IMG/VR virus record: IMGVR_UViG_3300020185_000090
Coordinates: 1 to 44,388 of that record
Source of the DNA: a virus
Length of the DNA stretch: 44,388 nucleotides
Direction: 5' to 3' (one strand)
In this document: positions 1 to 8,132 of the stretch, piece after piece
Layout of the letters: the number at the start of each line of letters is the position of its first letter
How positions within the stretch are numbered: the stretch's first letter is position 1
The notes under the pieces: generated by a model
What the model was told of the DNA's origin: nothing
What the model saw: the letters and a program-made list of their open reading frames with translations, nothing else
Database searches by the model: none
Program-made: the position numbers and the translations under genes

Positions 1-1
1 T

Positions 2-865
2 GCAGGAGACGGTTCATTATCATACGATAATTCTACTGGTGTAATTACATACTCAGGTATTAGTGATTCACAAGTAAGAGGTAAATTATCAGTCACCGAT
101 TCAGGTGGAGATGGTTCACTTGCATATAATAGTGGTACTGGTGTAATAACATATACAGGCCCAAGTGCTGCTGAGACACGTGCTCATTTAAGTGCAGGTA
201 CTGGTGTTGGATTCAGTGGCGGTGCAATTAGTATTGGACAGGCAGTTGGAACTTCTGATAACGTATCTTTTGGAGACCTCACACTTTCAGGTGACTTGAC
301 CGTAAATGGCACAACAACTACTGTTAACACTGCAACTCTTAATGTCTCAGATAACATTGTTGTTGTTAACAATGATGTGACTGGAACACCTACTGAAGAC
401 GCTGGTCTTGAAGTAGAAAGAGGAACATCAACTAATGTATCTTTACTATGGGACGAGTCAGAAGACGAGTGGACATTTGGTTCACATAATGTTAAGGCAA
501 CCTCTTTTGAAGGTTCATTAACAGGAAACGCTTCTACTGCATCTAGTGCTGCTCAGTTAACGAGTGCAAGAACAATTACTTTGGGTGGAGACCTTTCAGG
601 TTCTGCATCATTTAATGGTACTGCAAATATTACAATATCAGCCGCAGTTGCAGATGATTCACATAATCATACGATTGCAAATGTTGACGGATTACAGACT
701 GCCTTAAACACTAAATATCAGAGTGGTTCAAACGCAACACTAGGAACAATTACTACAACTAACGCTAGTAATTCAGGTGGATTTGTGAGAAACATATATC
801 AGTCAACTTCATCGCCTGGTTCAGGTGACGGTGCAGTTGGTGATTTATGGGTTCTATACTCTTAA
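2..865 (+). CDS. tail fibre-like structural protein, C-terminal part
   Basis: The reading frame is open from the first bases of the window, so the 5' end lies outside; the first possible internal start (TTG at 296) is not the real one. The visible part holds two copies of a short repeat of the form GDGSL-Y-N-TGVITY-G near residues 3-60, then a Gly/Ser/Thr/Asn-rich beta-type region and the segment GDLTVNGTTTTVNTATLNV. The end has a GDGAVGDLWVLYS tail. These features are typical of long tail-fibre or fibre-like proteins of marine T4-like phages, which contact the host surface. The exact fibre class cannot be told from a fragment. A strong terminator overlaps the stop codon, so this is the last gene of its transcript. 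Confidence 0.75.
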   Translation, partial: AGDGSLSYDNSTGVITYSGISDSQVRGKLSVTDSGGDGSLAYNSGTGVITYTGPSAAETRAHLSAGTGVGFSGGAISIGQAVGTSDNVSFGDLTLSGDLTVNGTTTTVNTATLNVSDNIVVVNNDVTGTPTEDAGLEVERGTSTNVSLLWDESEDEWTFGSHNVKATSFEGSLTGNASTASSAAQLTSARTITLGGDLSGSASFNGTANITISAAVADDSHNHTIANVDGLQTALNTKYQSGSNATLGTITTTNASNSGGFVRNIYQSTSSPGSGDGAVGDLWVLYS

Positions 866-884
866 TTAGAGTATAGGATTTTTT
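854..884 (+). terminator. Rho-independent terminator after the fibre gene
   Basis: A perfect 8-base-pair stem (CTATACTC at 854-861 with GAGTATAG at 869-876, 7-base loop) is followed by GA and six T. The stem includes the last codons and stop of the fibre gene. It separates this gene from the repeat-protein genes downstream. Confidence 0.85.
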
Positions 885-907
885 AACTTTTTAAGGTAAT
901 ATAGAAT

Positions 908-2392
908 ATGGCAACAGGGTCGCAAAAGGTAAAAACACCTTCGGGTTGGAACTCAACTCAGGGTGGTTGGGTAAAAACAGGTTCTACAACATGGAAAGCT
1001 GTTGACCAAATATATGTAAAGACCCCTACAGGGTGGAATAATGCATCAGGTCAACAATCTGTTCAACAACCATACCCATACATTGCAAATAGTCAAACTC
1101 CTTACATTGCTAACGCACAAAATCCTTATCCGTATATCGCAAATGCTCAGACTCCATATATCGCTAATGCACAAAATCCTTATCCGTATATTGCTAATAG
1201 TCAGACCCCATATATCGCAGACGCACAGCAACCTTATCCGTATATTGCAAATAGTCAGACTCCGTATATTGCCAATGCAAGACAACCTGCTACGTATCAA
1301 CATAGGTCGCCGTTTACATATCAAAATCCTTCAAATAAACAGTCGCCTTATATTGCAAATGCTCAACAACCTTATCCTTATATTGCAAATAATCAGCAAC
1401 CTACTATTAAGAATGCACAACAACCGTATCCTTATATTGCATCTGCACAAGAACCTAACATAAGGTCAGCACAACAACCGTATCCTTATATTGCTAATGC
1501 TAGACAACCGAACACATACCAACATAGGTCTCCATTTACATACAGAAACCCTGTAAATGGTCAAACACCTTATATTGCAAATGCTAGAAGTCCAAGAGGA
1601 TATAGAAATCCTGTAAATGGTCAAACACCTTATATTGCAAATGCTAGAAGTCCAAGGGGATACAGAAACCCTGTTTCTGCTCAACAACCTAATATAAGGA
1701 ATAGTCAAACACCATTCACTTACAATGCTAGATATCCTGCAAATGCTCAGTCACCTAGTAATAAACAGAGTCCATTTACATACAATGCTAGATATCCTGC
1801 GAATGCTCAGTCACCTAGTAGTAAACAGAGTCCTTTCACTTACAATGCTAGATACCCTGCGAATGCTCAGTCACCTAGTAGTAAACAGAGTCCTTTCACT
1901 TACAGTTTTAGAAGTCCAACTACATACACTTATCCCGACCCTGCAATTTGGGGCCCGTATCCAGTGACAGGTGGGTATATATCTAGTTATAGTTATCGAT
2001 ATGATGGATTTAGAAGTCAAAATCCAGTTGCGCCAACGCAATATGGAGCTTCATTTGGTTCAAGTCCTTGGCCTGCGATTCCTTCAAGTACTCCAAGCTA
2101 TCAATTTATGCAGCGAGCATATTGGTTGAATCGTTCTGCTCCTTCTAGTACATCAGGTACACTGAATGTTGGAATCTTTTCACCTTCGATAACATATGGT
2201 TCTACATTTAGTTATCTTCAAATTATTAAAAGTGGAACCACTACAAATATACCTTATGCAACCTTTACGCCAAATGGTTCGCCTGGGACACCACCAGCTT
2301 CATTGTGGAGTGGAAGTATGCCTATTACAGCATCACAATTCCCAACTCATGTAATTTTTAACGGTAATTCCGTCACATTAGCATTATTTTAA
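908..2392 (+). CDS. Q/R-x-P repeat protein with a globular C-terminal domain
   Basis: I do not recognise the family. Residues 1-50 carry two copies of a VKTPxGWN motif with WVKTGSTTWKAVDQIYVK between them, a style common in phage tail proteins. Residues about 55-345 are a long low-complexity region built from short units with the pattern [QR]-x-P followed by YIANA, FTY, ANA or similar. Parts of it are exact 20-residue tandem repeats. Residues about 345-494 are non-repetitive, rich in Ser, Tyr, Pro and Thr, and look like a beta-rich folded domain. Acidic residues are almost absent. The gene follows a tail-fibre gene and a second repeat protein lies just downstream, so a virion surface or adhesin role is a reasonable inference. 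A weak AGGTAATA lies upstream of the chosen ATG. Confidence 0.7.
   Translation: MATGSQKVKTPSGWNSTQGGWVKTGSTTWKAVDQIYVKTPTGWNNASGQQSVQQPYPYIANSQTPYIANAQNPYPYIANAQTPYIANAQNPYPYIANSQTPYIADAQQPYPYIANSQTPYIANARQPATYQHRSPFTYQNPSNKQSPYIANAQQPYPYIANNQQPTIKNAQQPYPYIASAQEPNIRSAQQPYPYIANARQPNTYQHRSPFTYRNPVNGQTPYIANARSPRGYRNPVNGQTPYIANARSPRGYRNPVSAQQPNIRNSQTPFTYNARYPANAQSPSNKQSPFTYNARYPANAQSPSSKQSPFTYNARYPANAQSPSSKQSPFTYSFRSPTTYTYPDPAIWGPYPVTGGYISSYSYRYDGFRSQNPVAPTQYGASFGSSPWPAIPSSTPSYQFMQRAYWLNRSAPSSTSGTLNVGIFSPSITYGSTFSYLQIIKSGTTTNIPYATFTPNGSPGTPPASLWSGSMPITASQFPTHVIFNGNSVTLALF
1063..1915 (+). repeat. tandem and degenerate repeats inside the first repeat-protein gene
   Basis: The DNA is repetitive as well as the protein. 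A 60-base unit occurs almost unchanged at about 1551-1670 (two copies around CTGTAAATGG) and a different 60-base unit at about 1724-1903 (three copies around AATGCTAGATATCCTGC). The first part uses alternating units of about 24 and 30 bases encoding YIANAQTP and YPYIANAQNP. Copies differ mostly at third codon positions, which suggests expansion followed by drift under selection for the peptide. Confidence 0.9.
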
Positions 2393-2405
2393 TGGAGTAT
2401 AATAA

Positions 2406-2693
2406 ATGTCAATAACAACACAAACAATAGATGGACAAAATTTTTATGTAAGAAGTCCTCTTCCAACAGTCACATGTAATGGTGTGGATTATAGTGTATC
2501 ATGTACATTCCCACTTACAAATTACACTGTAGGTGGAGAAGTTGATACTGTAAATGCAACAGAACATTTTGAAATGATGGAAACAAATAGAATTAATGAA
2601 GCAATTGCAATGTCATATGGACTACCAGTAATAGAAGATGGCGTAGAAGTTTGGACTATAGCAGACCAATTGCAATACTTAACAGCGGTATAA
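2406..2693 (+). CDS. small protein between the two repeat-protein genes
   Basis: This 95-residue protein is not recognised. It has normal composition, unlike its neighbours, with two cysteines in the first half and an acidic second half (a helix-like TNRINEAIAMSYGL segment then VIEDGVEVWTIADQLQYL). A GGAG ribosome binding site lies 9 bases before the ATG, and only 13 bases separate it from the upstream stop codon, so the three genes are co-transcribed. A size and place like this would suit a fibre or adhesin chaperone, but nothing in the sequence proves it. Confidence 0.7.
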   Translation: MSITTQTIDGQNFYVRSPLPTVTCNGVDYSVSCTFPLTNYTVGGEVDTVNATEHFEMMETNRINEAIAMSYGLPVIEDGVEVWTIADQLQYLTAV

Positions 2694-2708
2694 TAGGAAA
2701 ATAAACAA

Positions 2709-3641
2709 ATGGCAATAGGAAATACCCAACAACCAAATATAGGAAATGCTAGACAACCTGTAATCTATAGGAATCCGTTTACCTATAGGGTTCCGTATAT
2801 TGCCAATGCAAGACAACCTGTAATCTATAGGAATCCGTTTACCTATAGGGTTCCATATATTGCTAATGCTAGACAACCTGTAATCTATAGAAATCCATTT
2901 ACATATAGGGTTCCATATATTGCTAATGCTAGACAACCTAATACATACAATCATAGGTCTCCATTTACATACAGAAACCCTGTTGGATATCAGTTGCCTT
3001 TTACTTATAATAATAGACAACCATTTACATACAGAAACCCTGTTGGATATCAGTTGCCTTTTACTTATAATAATAGACAACCATTTACATACAGAAACCC
3101 TGTATCTGCACAAGAACCTAATATAAGGAATAGTCAAACACCATTCACTTATGCAAGACAGGGTAGAACACCATTTACCTATAATCATAGAAGTCCGTTT
3201 ACCTATGCAAGACAGGGTCAAACACCGTTTACCTATAATCATAGAAGTCCATCTACTTATGCAAGACAAGGACAAACTCCTTTCACATATCAAAACAGAC
3301 AACCTGTAATCTATAGAAATCCTGTAAATGGACAAGAACCTAATATAAGGAATAGTCAAACACCATTCACTTATCAGAACAGACAGCCTGGAACTTATCA
3401 GAGAACTGGAAGAACACCATTCACTTATCAGAACAGACAGCCTGGTACATATGCAAGACAAGGTCAAACACCTACTACATATCAAAACAGACAACCTAGT
3501 ACATATGCAAGACAAGGTCAAACGCCTACTACATATCAAAACAGACAACCTGCAACATATGCTAGACAAGGTAGAACACCTGTTATCCGTTGGGACGGTG
3601 CATTACAACAAAACTGGCCAGGAACACCTATATCCTCTTAA
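2709..3641 (+). CDS. arginine-rich Q/R-x-P repeat protein
   Basis: The 310-residue product is repeat from end to end and shares its unit style with the gene at 908. It opens with near-identical copies of a 20-residue unit (ARQPVIYRNPFTYRVPYIAN), passes through FTYRNPVGYQLPFTYNNRQP units, and ends with 18-residue units (ARQGQTPTTYQNRQPSTY). It contains dozens of arginines, no lysine and only three acidic residues, so it must be very basic and probably extended or disordered. It lacks the globular C-terminal domain of the first repeat protein and ends TPVIRWDGALQQNWPGTPISS-like only over the last residues. Family unknown; a surface-binding, glycan-binding or nucleic-acid-binding role is conceivable. 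Open frames on the opposite strand are by-products of the repeats. Confidence 0.7.
   Translation: MAIGNTQQPNIGNARQPVIYRNPFTYRVPYIANARQPVIYRNPFTYRVPYIANARQPVIYRNPFTYRVPYIANARQPNTYNHRSPFTYRNPVGYQLPFTYNNRQPFTYRNPVGYQLPFTYNNRQPFTYRNPVSAQEPNIRNSQTPFTYARQGRTPFTYNHRSPFTYARQGQTPFTYNHRSPSTYARQGQTPFTYQNRQPVIYRNPVNGQEPNIRNSQTPFTYQNRQPGTYQRTGRTPFTYQNRQPGTYARQGQTPTTYQNRQPSTYARQGQTPTTYQNRQPATYARQGRTPVIRWDGALQQNWPGTPISS
2747..3590 (+). repeat. 60-base and 54-base tandem repeats in the second repeat-protein gene
   Basis: AGACAACCTG recurs at 2751, 2811 and 2871, then as AGACAACCTA at 2931, an exact 60-base period. A second 60-base unit (around CCTGTTGGATATCAGTTGCC) is duplicated at about 2960-3080. Near the 3' end GC(A/T)AGACA recurs at 3453, 3507 and 3561, a 54-base period. 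The period is always a multiple of three, so copy-number changes keep the reading frame. Confidence 0.9.
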
Positions 3642-3669
3642 ACACTAAATAAGTGTGAGAGGATATAAT
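3642..3669 (+). promoter_or_regulatory. candidate promoter region before the glycosyltransferase gene
   Basis: A late-promoter-like octamer ACTAAATA (3644-3651) lies inside a small stem (ACACT 3642-3646 with AGTGT 3652-3656). A TATAAT -10-like box follows at 3664-3669, six bases before the ATG at 3675. No good -35 box is seen. Either element could drive the next gene. Confidence 0.4.
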
Positions 3670-3674
3670 ATATT

Positions 3675-5246
3675 ATGGACAAATTAAAAACCTTAGAGCA
3701 AACAAAAGAACTTTTAACATTCCCCGAGTCATTCAAAGATTTAGACCATAGGTCTAGAAGAGATATAGACCAATGGCATTTAGGTGCAATAAACGACTTA
3801 TCTAACATAGACGAAGAATCTGAATTTTTTAAGATTCTTGAATACATGTTTGAAAACATGCCTCCACTTAAATTATGTAAGTGGTCTGATTTAGAACAAC
3901 TTAGAAGAGACGGTAAATTAATTGGTTGGCAAGGTCTAAGATTTCAAGCAAACTCATATCATAGATTCTTACCCGAAATTTATACATCAGGTTCTATTAA
4001 TGAACATGGCGCTCCTTCTACAAAATTTGCAGTATCAGAACCTATAAATGATAAAGAAGTTTATATTGGAGACTATGCAGGAGAAGAACTAGAAGAGGGG
4101 GATTTTGAAGCAGAAGACTTTCCAGTTGCATTGAACTCAATGTATTATCATAGTGCAAAAGCACATTGGTTAACTCAAAGTATACAAGAAGAAGGATTGT
4201 GGGCACCCATACAAGGTCTTACACAAATGTGTGGTGACAGAATACAATTAATGATTCACCCAGGCTCTGTTCGTTCAGGTTGTTTTGAGGAAATGGAAGA
4301 CCCGACTCATGAATTATTATTATGGGATTCACATGATATTATACCAACAAATCCAATAACAGTCAAGCAATGTCTAGAGTACTGGCAAGATAAAGTTTGT
4401 AATGGATTTAGAAAACCAAAATACAAAGGTCTTTCTGCAATATGGACAATGGGAACTATAGAGTTCCAAGCAGACTTTAGTAATGTTGATTTCAGAAAGT
4501 ATGTTTGGGAACATAGTGAAAAAGTCACTAAACTTGCAAAAGGAAAACCATTGAATATCTACATTGGTTATGATAGTAGACACAATGGATTAGAAAATGT
4601 ATGTAAGGAATCCATACTAAAGTCTATAAAACAATCTATTGGGGGTGGAAGACTTGTAAACTATAATAAGTTTATACCCGAAATTAAATTTTTAGATGTA
4701 TCCAAAATACCTGAATACAAAAGACCATATGAAAATCAATCCACATGGTTTACATATAGTAGATTTTTAATCCCTTACTTAGAAAACTATGAAGGTTTCA
4801 GTTTATTTATAGATGATGATTTTATTTTTAGTAAATCATTATTACCCATGTTTTACTATTTAAATACAGATGATGCAATTGCATGTATTAAGTATCCTCA
4901 AATAAAACATGACGAAACTAAATTTGACGGAGAGGTGAACATAGATTACCCATGTAAGTTATGGTCTTCAATGATGTTCTTTAATAATGGACATGAAGAC
5001 TGTAAAAAGTTAACACCCGAAGTTGTAAATACATGGACTGGAGCTCAATTACACCAATTTGAATGGACTGATAAAATTAGTCCTATACCCGAAAAATATA
5101 TATTTGTTGAAGGGTATGATAACCCTGATGTAAAGTGGGACTATAGTGGAATCCATTATACTAGGGGAGGCCCGTGGATAAATGATATGGATTCTAGTCA
5201 CATAAATAACTTAGAAGATTATAATAAAGTAAAAAATCTATTGTAA
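3675..5246 (+). CDS. two-domain protein: ParB-like N-terminal part and GT-A-type glycosyltransferase
   Basis: The 523-residue product has two parts. Residues about 150-225 include SIQEEGLWAPIQGL and IHPGSVRSG, which resemble the helix-loop and G-x-R region of ParB/sulfiredoxin-like folds. Residues 293-523 look like a GT-A glycosyltransferase: a beta-alpha start at NIYIGYDSR (294-302), an acidic DDD motif at 380-382 preceded by hydrophobic SLFI (a DXD-type metal/nucleotide-sugar site), and later W/H-containing loops. Such enzymes move a sugar from a nucleotide-sugar donor to protein, glycan or modified DNA; the acceptor is unknown here. The fusion is unusual. The ATG lies only six bases after a TATAAT box and lacks a close ribosome binding site. 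Confidence 0.6.
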   Translation: MDKLKTLEQTKELLTFPESFKDLDHRSRRDIDQWHLGAINDLSNIDEESEFFKILEYMFENMPPLKLCKWSDLEQLRRDGKLIGWQGLRFQANSYHRFLPEIYTSGSINEHGAPSTKFAVSEPINDKEVYIGDYAGEELEEGDFEAEDFPVALNSMYYHSAKAHWLTQSIQEEGLWAPIQGLTQMCGDRIQLMIHPGSVRSGCFEEMEDPTHELLLWDSHDIIPTNPITVKQCLEYWQDKVCNGFRKPKYKGLSAIWTMGTIEFQADFSNVDFRKYVWEHSEKVTKLAKGKPLNIYIGYDSRHNGLENVCKESILKSIKQSIGGGRLVNYNKFIPEIKFLDVSKIPEYKRPYENQSTWFTYSRFLIPYLENYEGFSLFIDDDFIFSKSLLPMFYYLNTDDAIACIKYPQIKHDETKFDGEVNIDYPCKLWSSMMFFNNGHEDCKKLTPEVVNTWTGAQLHQFEWTDKISPIPEKYIFVEGYDNPDVKWDYSGIHYTRGGPWINDMDSSHINNLEDYNKVKNLL

Positions 5247-5269
5247 TTTAAACATAATTGAGGTATAAT
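5241..5269 (+). promoter_or_regulatory. candidate sigma70-type promoter, leaderless geometry
   Basis: TTGTAA (5241-5246) and a perfect TATAAT (5264-5269) are separated by 17 bases. Seven bases after the -10 box comes the A of the ATG at 5276, so the transcript would begin at the start codon. Confidence 0.5.
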
Positions 5270-5275
5270 AACAGT

Positions 5276-5833
5276 ATGAACGCACTAATTTACACAGAAG
5301 ACCAAAAGTTAATAATCAGAAAACCAAATGGTTTACAATATGAGTTTGCAAATACAGACCAACCTGAACTTGGATTTGATTTTGATGTATTGGTATATGA
5401 CGATATTGAAGTCATAATAGAAAAATGGGAAGACGGAAAGTGTTTTGACGACCAAGTACAAAGACATATCACTGGGGCTGAAAAAGAAATCATTGAAAAC
5501 TATATTGAAAATTCTGAACCTCCTGTAGGAATTACATTAAATAATCAATATGCACAAGACTTAATGACTCAACTTAAAGGGAACATAGATGATTTTATGG
5601 GGAACTATGGTTTTGAAGACTTAACAGAAGTCACTTTTGCAGGTAGAGAGGGCTCTAATCACCCATATAGGTCTAATGCAAGAAGAGTAATGGAATACAC
5701 TGATTCTCAGTATGTCATATATGACCAGTTAGTAAATGAAATATTTGCAACTAGAGAAGACCATTTAAAAGATATTCAAGAATATATAAACCAACTTCCT
5801 ATAGCAAGTTTATTGCCTGACCACGAAAGATAA
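5276..5833 (+). CDS. conserved-looking phage protein of unknown function
   Basis: The frame can be extended to a TTG at 5258, but that codon would overlap the -10 box, so the ATG at 5276 is chosen (185 residues). The N-terminal half is acidic and may be beta-rich (MNALIYTEDQKLIIRK, then several acidic turns). The C-terminal half is helical. No catalytic motif or membrane segment is visible. It sits between the glycosyltransferase and the first 2-oxoglutarate oxygenase with a 3-base gap to the latter, which suggests they are co-expressed. Confidence 0.65.
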   Translation: MNALIYTEDQKLIIRKPNGLQYEFANTDQPELGFDFDVLVYDDIEVIIEKWEDGKCFDDQVQRHITGAEKEIIENYIENSEPPVGITLNNQYAQDLMTQLKGNIDDFMGNYGFEDLTEVTFAGREGSNHPYRSNARRVMEYTDSQYVIYDQLVNEIFATREDHLKDIQEYINQLPIASLLPDHER

Positions 5834-5836
5834 GTC

Positions 5837-6556
5837 ATGTACGATGACATAAAAGTCGTCCACATAGACGAACCTTTTAAAATAAAAGATTTACCACTTA
5901 AAGATGTATATGTCTTAGATAACTATCTAGCAACTGAACTACATCACCATTTTGATGATTACATAGTTGCTAATAACCTTTGGTCTAAAACTAATCAAGT
6001 AAGTAGTGGAAGTCCAACAGGTCTACCTCATCATAGTTTTTGGGGTGCAACTTATTATAGAGAGGACATGAAATTAGAAAAGAATATGGATAAACTCCAT
6101 ACAGTATTTCCTTACTATTTAAACAGAAGACTACAAACAGAATTTGGATTTAAGTGGGAGAGATTTCAATACATGGGACTAAACTCACAAACACAAGGTT
6201 TACAAGGAACAACACATGCAGACTGTCAAGAGGAAGATGAGTGGAATCTCTCATTCCTTTATTATACCAATAAGTTTTGGAATAAAGAATGGGGTGGAAC
6301 ATTAAGGCTGTATAATGAAATGCAACAAGGATTAGATGGTAGACAAGAACATATAGACAATCACCAAATTGCAGAAGTTGAGTTTAAACCAAATAGATTA
6401 ATAATTTTTGATGGAAGGATACCACATGGTGCAGATGCACCTTCTCCTTCAGCACGATATATAGATAGAAGGTCTCTTGTTTTAAGGGGAGACGAAGTAA
6501 GATTAGTAGAGGAAGAAGAATTTTTTCATGCCAACGATAGAATTTCACACATATAA
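5837..6556 (+). CDS. 2-oxoglutarate/Fe(II)-dependent oxygenase
   Basis: This 239-residue protein belongs to the prolyl-4-hydroxylase-like branch of the 2OG-Fe(II) oxygenases. The iron ligands are visible as H127-x-D129 in GTTHADC and H197 in RIPHGADAP, with an arginine that would bind 2-oxoglutarate in the RRSLVLRG strand (about 211-217). The intervening strands LSFLYYTN and WGGTLRLYN fit the jelly-roll core. These enzymes couple oxidative decarboxylation of 2-oxoglutarate to hydroxylation of a protein, small molecule or nucleobase; the substrate here is unknown. It overlaps the next gene by 29 bases, so the two are translated together. It is one of four such oxygenases in the window. Confidence 0.85.
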   Translation: MYDDIKVVHIDEPFKIKDLPLKDVYVLDNYLATELHHHFDDYIVANNLWSKTNQVSSGSPTGLPHHSFWGATYYREDMKLEKNMDKLHTVFPYYLNRRLQTEFGFKWERFQYMGLNSQTQGLQGTTHADCQEEDEWNLSFLYYTNKFWNKEWGGTLRLYNEMQQGLDGRQEHIDNHQIAEVEFKPNRLIIFDGRIPHGADAPSPSARYIDRRSLVLRGDEVRLVEEEEFFHANDRISHI

Positions 6557-7421
6557 TAAAGAAACACTTAGGGACTTTAAACCAGTTCTTGCTAGTTCTA
6601 TATCACCTGATTGGTGGAAGAAAGCAAAAGTTGGTGAAATAGTTAGAGGAGTAGTTCAACAGACTATTCGTTCATGCCCTGCAATGGACGATTGGTTAAA
6701 GAGTGGTTGGTATCTACTTGCAAATAGAGATATTGAAGTTATAAATGGCGTAAGTAAATATGATTCGGGAACTTCTACTACTGCAACTGCAGACCCACAT
6801 AATACTTCATACAATTCTAGTAGTCACCCAATAACACAAACACTAGACGCATTTGAATACTTAGGTAGTGGTAAACCAACTAAAGATGCATTTAAAATGA
6901 GAAATCCTTGGAATATCAAAACACCACCAGGCTATTCTTGTTTTTACCTAGACCCATTCTTATTCCAAAATAATTATTTTGCAACTTGGCAAGGAATAAT
7001 AGATACAGATGAATTTAATGTTGGAATGGATAATGCACAAATTATATTTTATCCTAAAGTTGACCATTCTTTTGTAATACCAAAAGGAACTCCTCTTTGT
7101 CAAATCATACCATATAAAAGAGATACTTGGAATGCCTCATATATTGTTAATACACATGAATCTTGGATAAAGAATCGTGCAACAATAACTTCAGAATTTG
7201 AAGATAAACCTACAAATAAATCTATGCAAGAATGGTCTCAAATAAGCAATTTTGAAGATGAGACTATAACTGGATTTGGTGGTTATAGGAGAGGTAAGTT
7301 TTGGAAACCAAAAGGTAGATTTTATAGTGAAGAGACCCCACCACCTGAATGTCCTATGCATAACCAAACAGAAGATATAAAGAGTGAAACACAATTGGAG
7401 TTTGATTTCGATGGCAGTTAG
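6528..7421 (+). CDS. DUF6065-like phage protein
   Basis: The 297-residue product resembles a family of uncharacterised proteins common in marine T4-like phages. Recognisable features are IPxWW-like SISPDWWKKAK at 24-34, a TIRSCPAMDDWLKSGW segment at about 46-61, a beta-rich middle, and the loop FVIPKGTPLCQIIPYKRD. The C-terminus is charged and rich in cysteine-poor, acidic residues. No catalytic residues are obvious. The family is often found next to 2OG-Fe(II) oxygenases, as here, where it is sandwiched between two of them with overlaps on both sides. The start lies inside the upstream gene after an AGAGGAAGAAG stretch. Confidence 0.6.
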   Translation: MPTIEFHTYNKETLRDFKPVLASSISPDWWKKAKVGEIVRGVVQQTIRSCPAMDDWLKSGWYLLANRDIEVINGVSKYDSGTSTTATADPHNTSYNSSSHPITQTLDAFEYLGSGKPTKDAFKMRNPWNIKTPPGYSCFYLDPFLFQNNYFATWQGIIDTDEFNVGMDNAQIIFYPKVDHSFVIPKGTPLCQIIPYKRDTWNASYIVNTHESWIKNRATITSEFEDKPTNKSMQEWSQISNFEDETITGFGGYRRGKFWKPKGRFYSEETPPPECPMHNQTEDIKSETQLEFDFDGS

Positions 7422-8115
7422 ATTATTATTCCCAACTTTTGTATTTGAGAAAGATTTATTAGACCCTAGTTTAGACCCGAACAGAGGTATAGACCAAAAT
7501 TATTTAGACCTTCTTGTAGATACTATGGATGGTATGAGAAGGAAAGACCCCGAAGGTAGAAGACTATCTAATGCATATACTGGTTGGCAATCACATGACG
7601 GCTGTGAGTCTAATCCTGCATTTCAAAAAATAATGAATAGAATACAAACTATGTTTTATGACGAGATATGGCCTTTTCATGGATTAGACCGTAATAAAGC
7701 ACAAATGCAAATAGGTAATTCTTGGGCAAACATAAATGATAAACTTGCATGGAACAAACCACACTTACATAATGGTTGTTGGTACAGTGGTGTATTCTAT
7801 ATAAAAGCAGACGGTGACGAAGGTCATATTGAAATGATTGATACAAATCCTAAAGTTGTTTCAGATTTTCCCAACTCTCCAAGAACTCCTACTAGTAAAG
7901 GTTATGAACCTAAAAGTGGTAAGTTAATTCTTTTTCCAAGTGGTCTCATGCACATGGTAGAACCAAATCCAACCGATAAAGAAAGATACTCAATATCATT
8001 CAATATAGAAATGAAATACACTTCTTCTGAAGGACATAGTGGTAATATAGATAACTATAACCCCGATGAATTTGTTTACAATATATCTTCAGATGGTAAA
8101 CTTTTGACCGACTAA
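7411..8115 (+). CDS. 2OG-Fe(II) oxygenase of the phage/bacterial '2OG-FeII_Oxy_5' type
   Basis: A GTG at 7384 is possible, but the ATG at 7411 gives the expected N-terminus (MAVRLLFPTFVFEKDL), so 234 residues. The motif series is typical of the family: NKPHLHNGCWYSGVFYI (H118, H120), a D/E-rich strand IEMIDTNP, then GKLILFPSGLMHMVEPN (H181) and RYSISFN (R192). These give the iron site and the 2-oxoglutarate-binding arginine. The substrate is not known. It overlaps the upstream DUF6065-like gene by 11 bases. Its sequence is not closely similar to the other three oxygenases of the window, so they are unlikely to be recent duplicates. Confidence 0.85.
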   Translation: MAVRLLFPTFVFEKDLLDPSLDPNRGIDQNYLDLLVDTMDGMRRKDPEGRRLSNAYTGWQSHDGCESNPAFQKIMNRIQTMFYDEIWPFHGLDRNKAQMQIGNSWANINDKLAWNKPHLHNGCWYSGVFYIKADGDEGHIEMIDTNPKVVSDFPNSPRTPTSKGYEPKSGKLILFPSGLMHMVEPNPTDKERYSISFNIEMKYTSSEGHSGNIDNYNPDEFVYNISSDGKLLTD

Positions 8116-8119
8116 CTAT

Positions 8120-8127
8120 TCTAAATA
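8120..8127 (+). promoter_or_regulatory. late promoter (TCTAAATA), leaderless geometry
   Basis: TCTAAATA differs from the T4 late consensus TATAAATA at one position. Five bases (GTAGT) then separate it from the ATG at 8133, exactly the distance from a T4 late octamer to the transcription start. Confidence 0.6.
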
Positions 8128-8132
8128 GTAGT

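Noticed and set aside
296-298. TTG start of the fibre gene
   Set aside because: The frame is open to the left edge of the window and carries fibre repeats there, so this is an internal codon.
1063-1915. CRISPR-like array
   Set aside because: Repeats are contiguous, in frame and coding, without unique spacers.
1041-1967. Other open frames within the first repeat-protein gene on both strands
   Set aside because: They are caused by the repetitive, biased sequence and have no start signals.
2679-3569. Long open frame on the minus strand opposite the second repeat protein
   Set aside because: It exists only because the + strand repeats lack certain codons; the product is a low-complexity mirror of the repeat, with no promoter or ribosome binding site.
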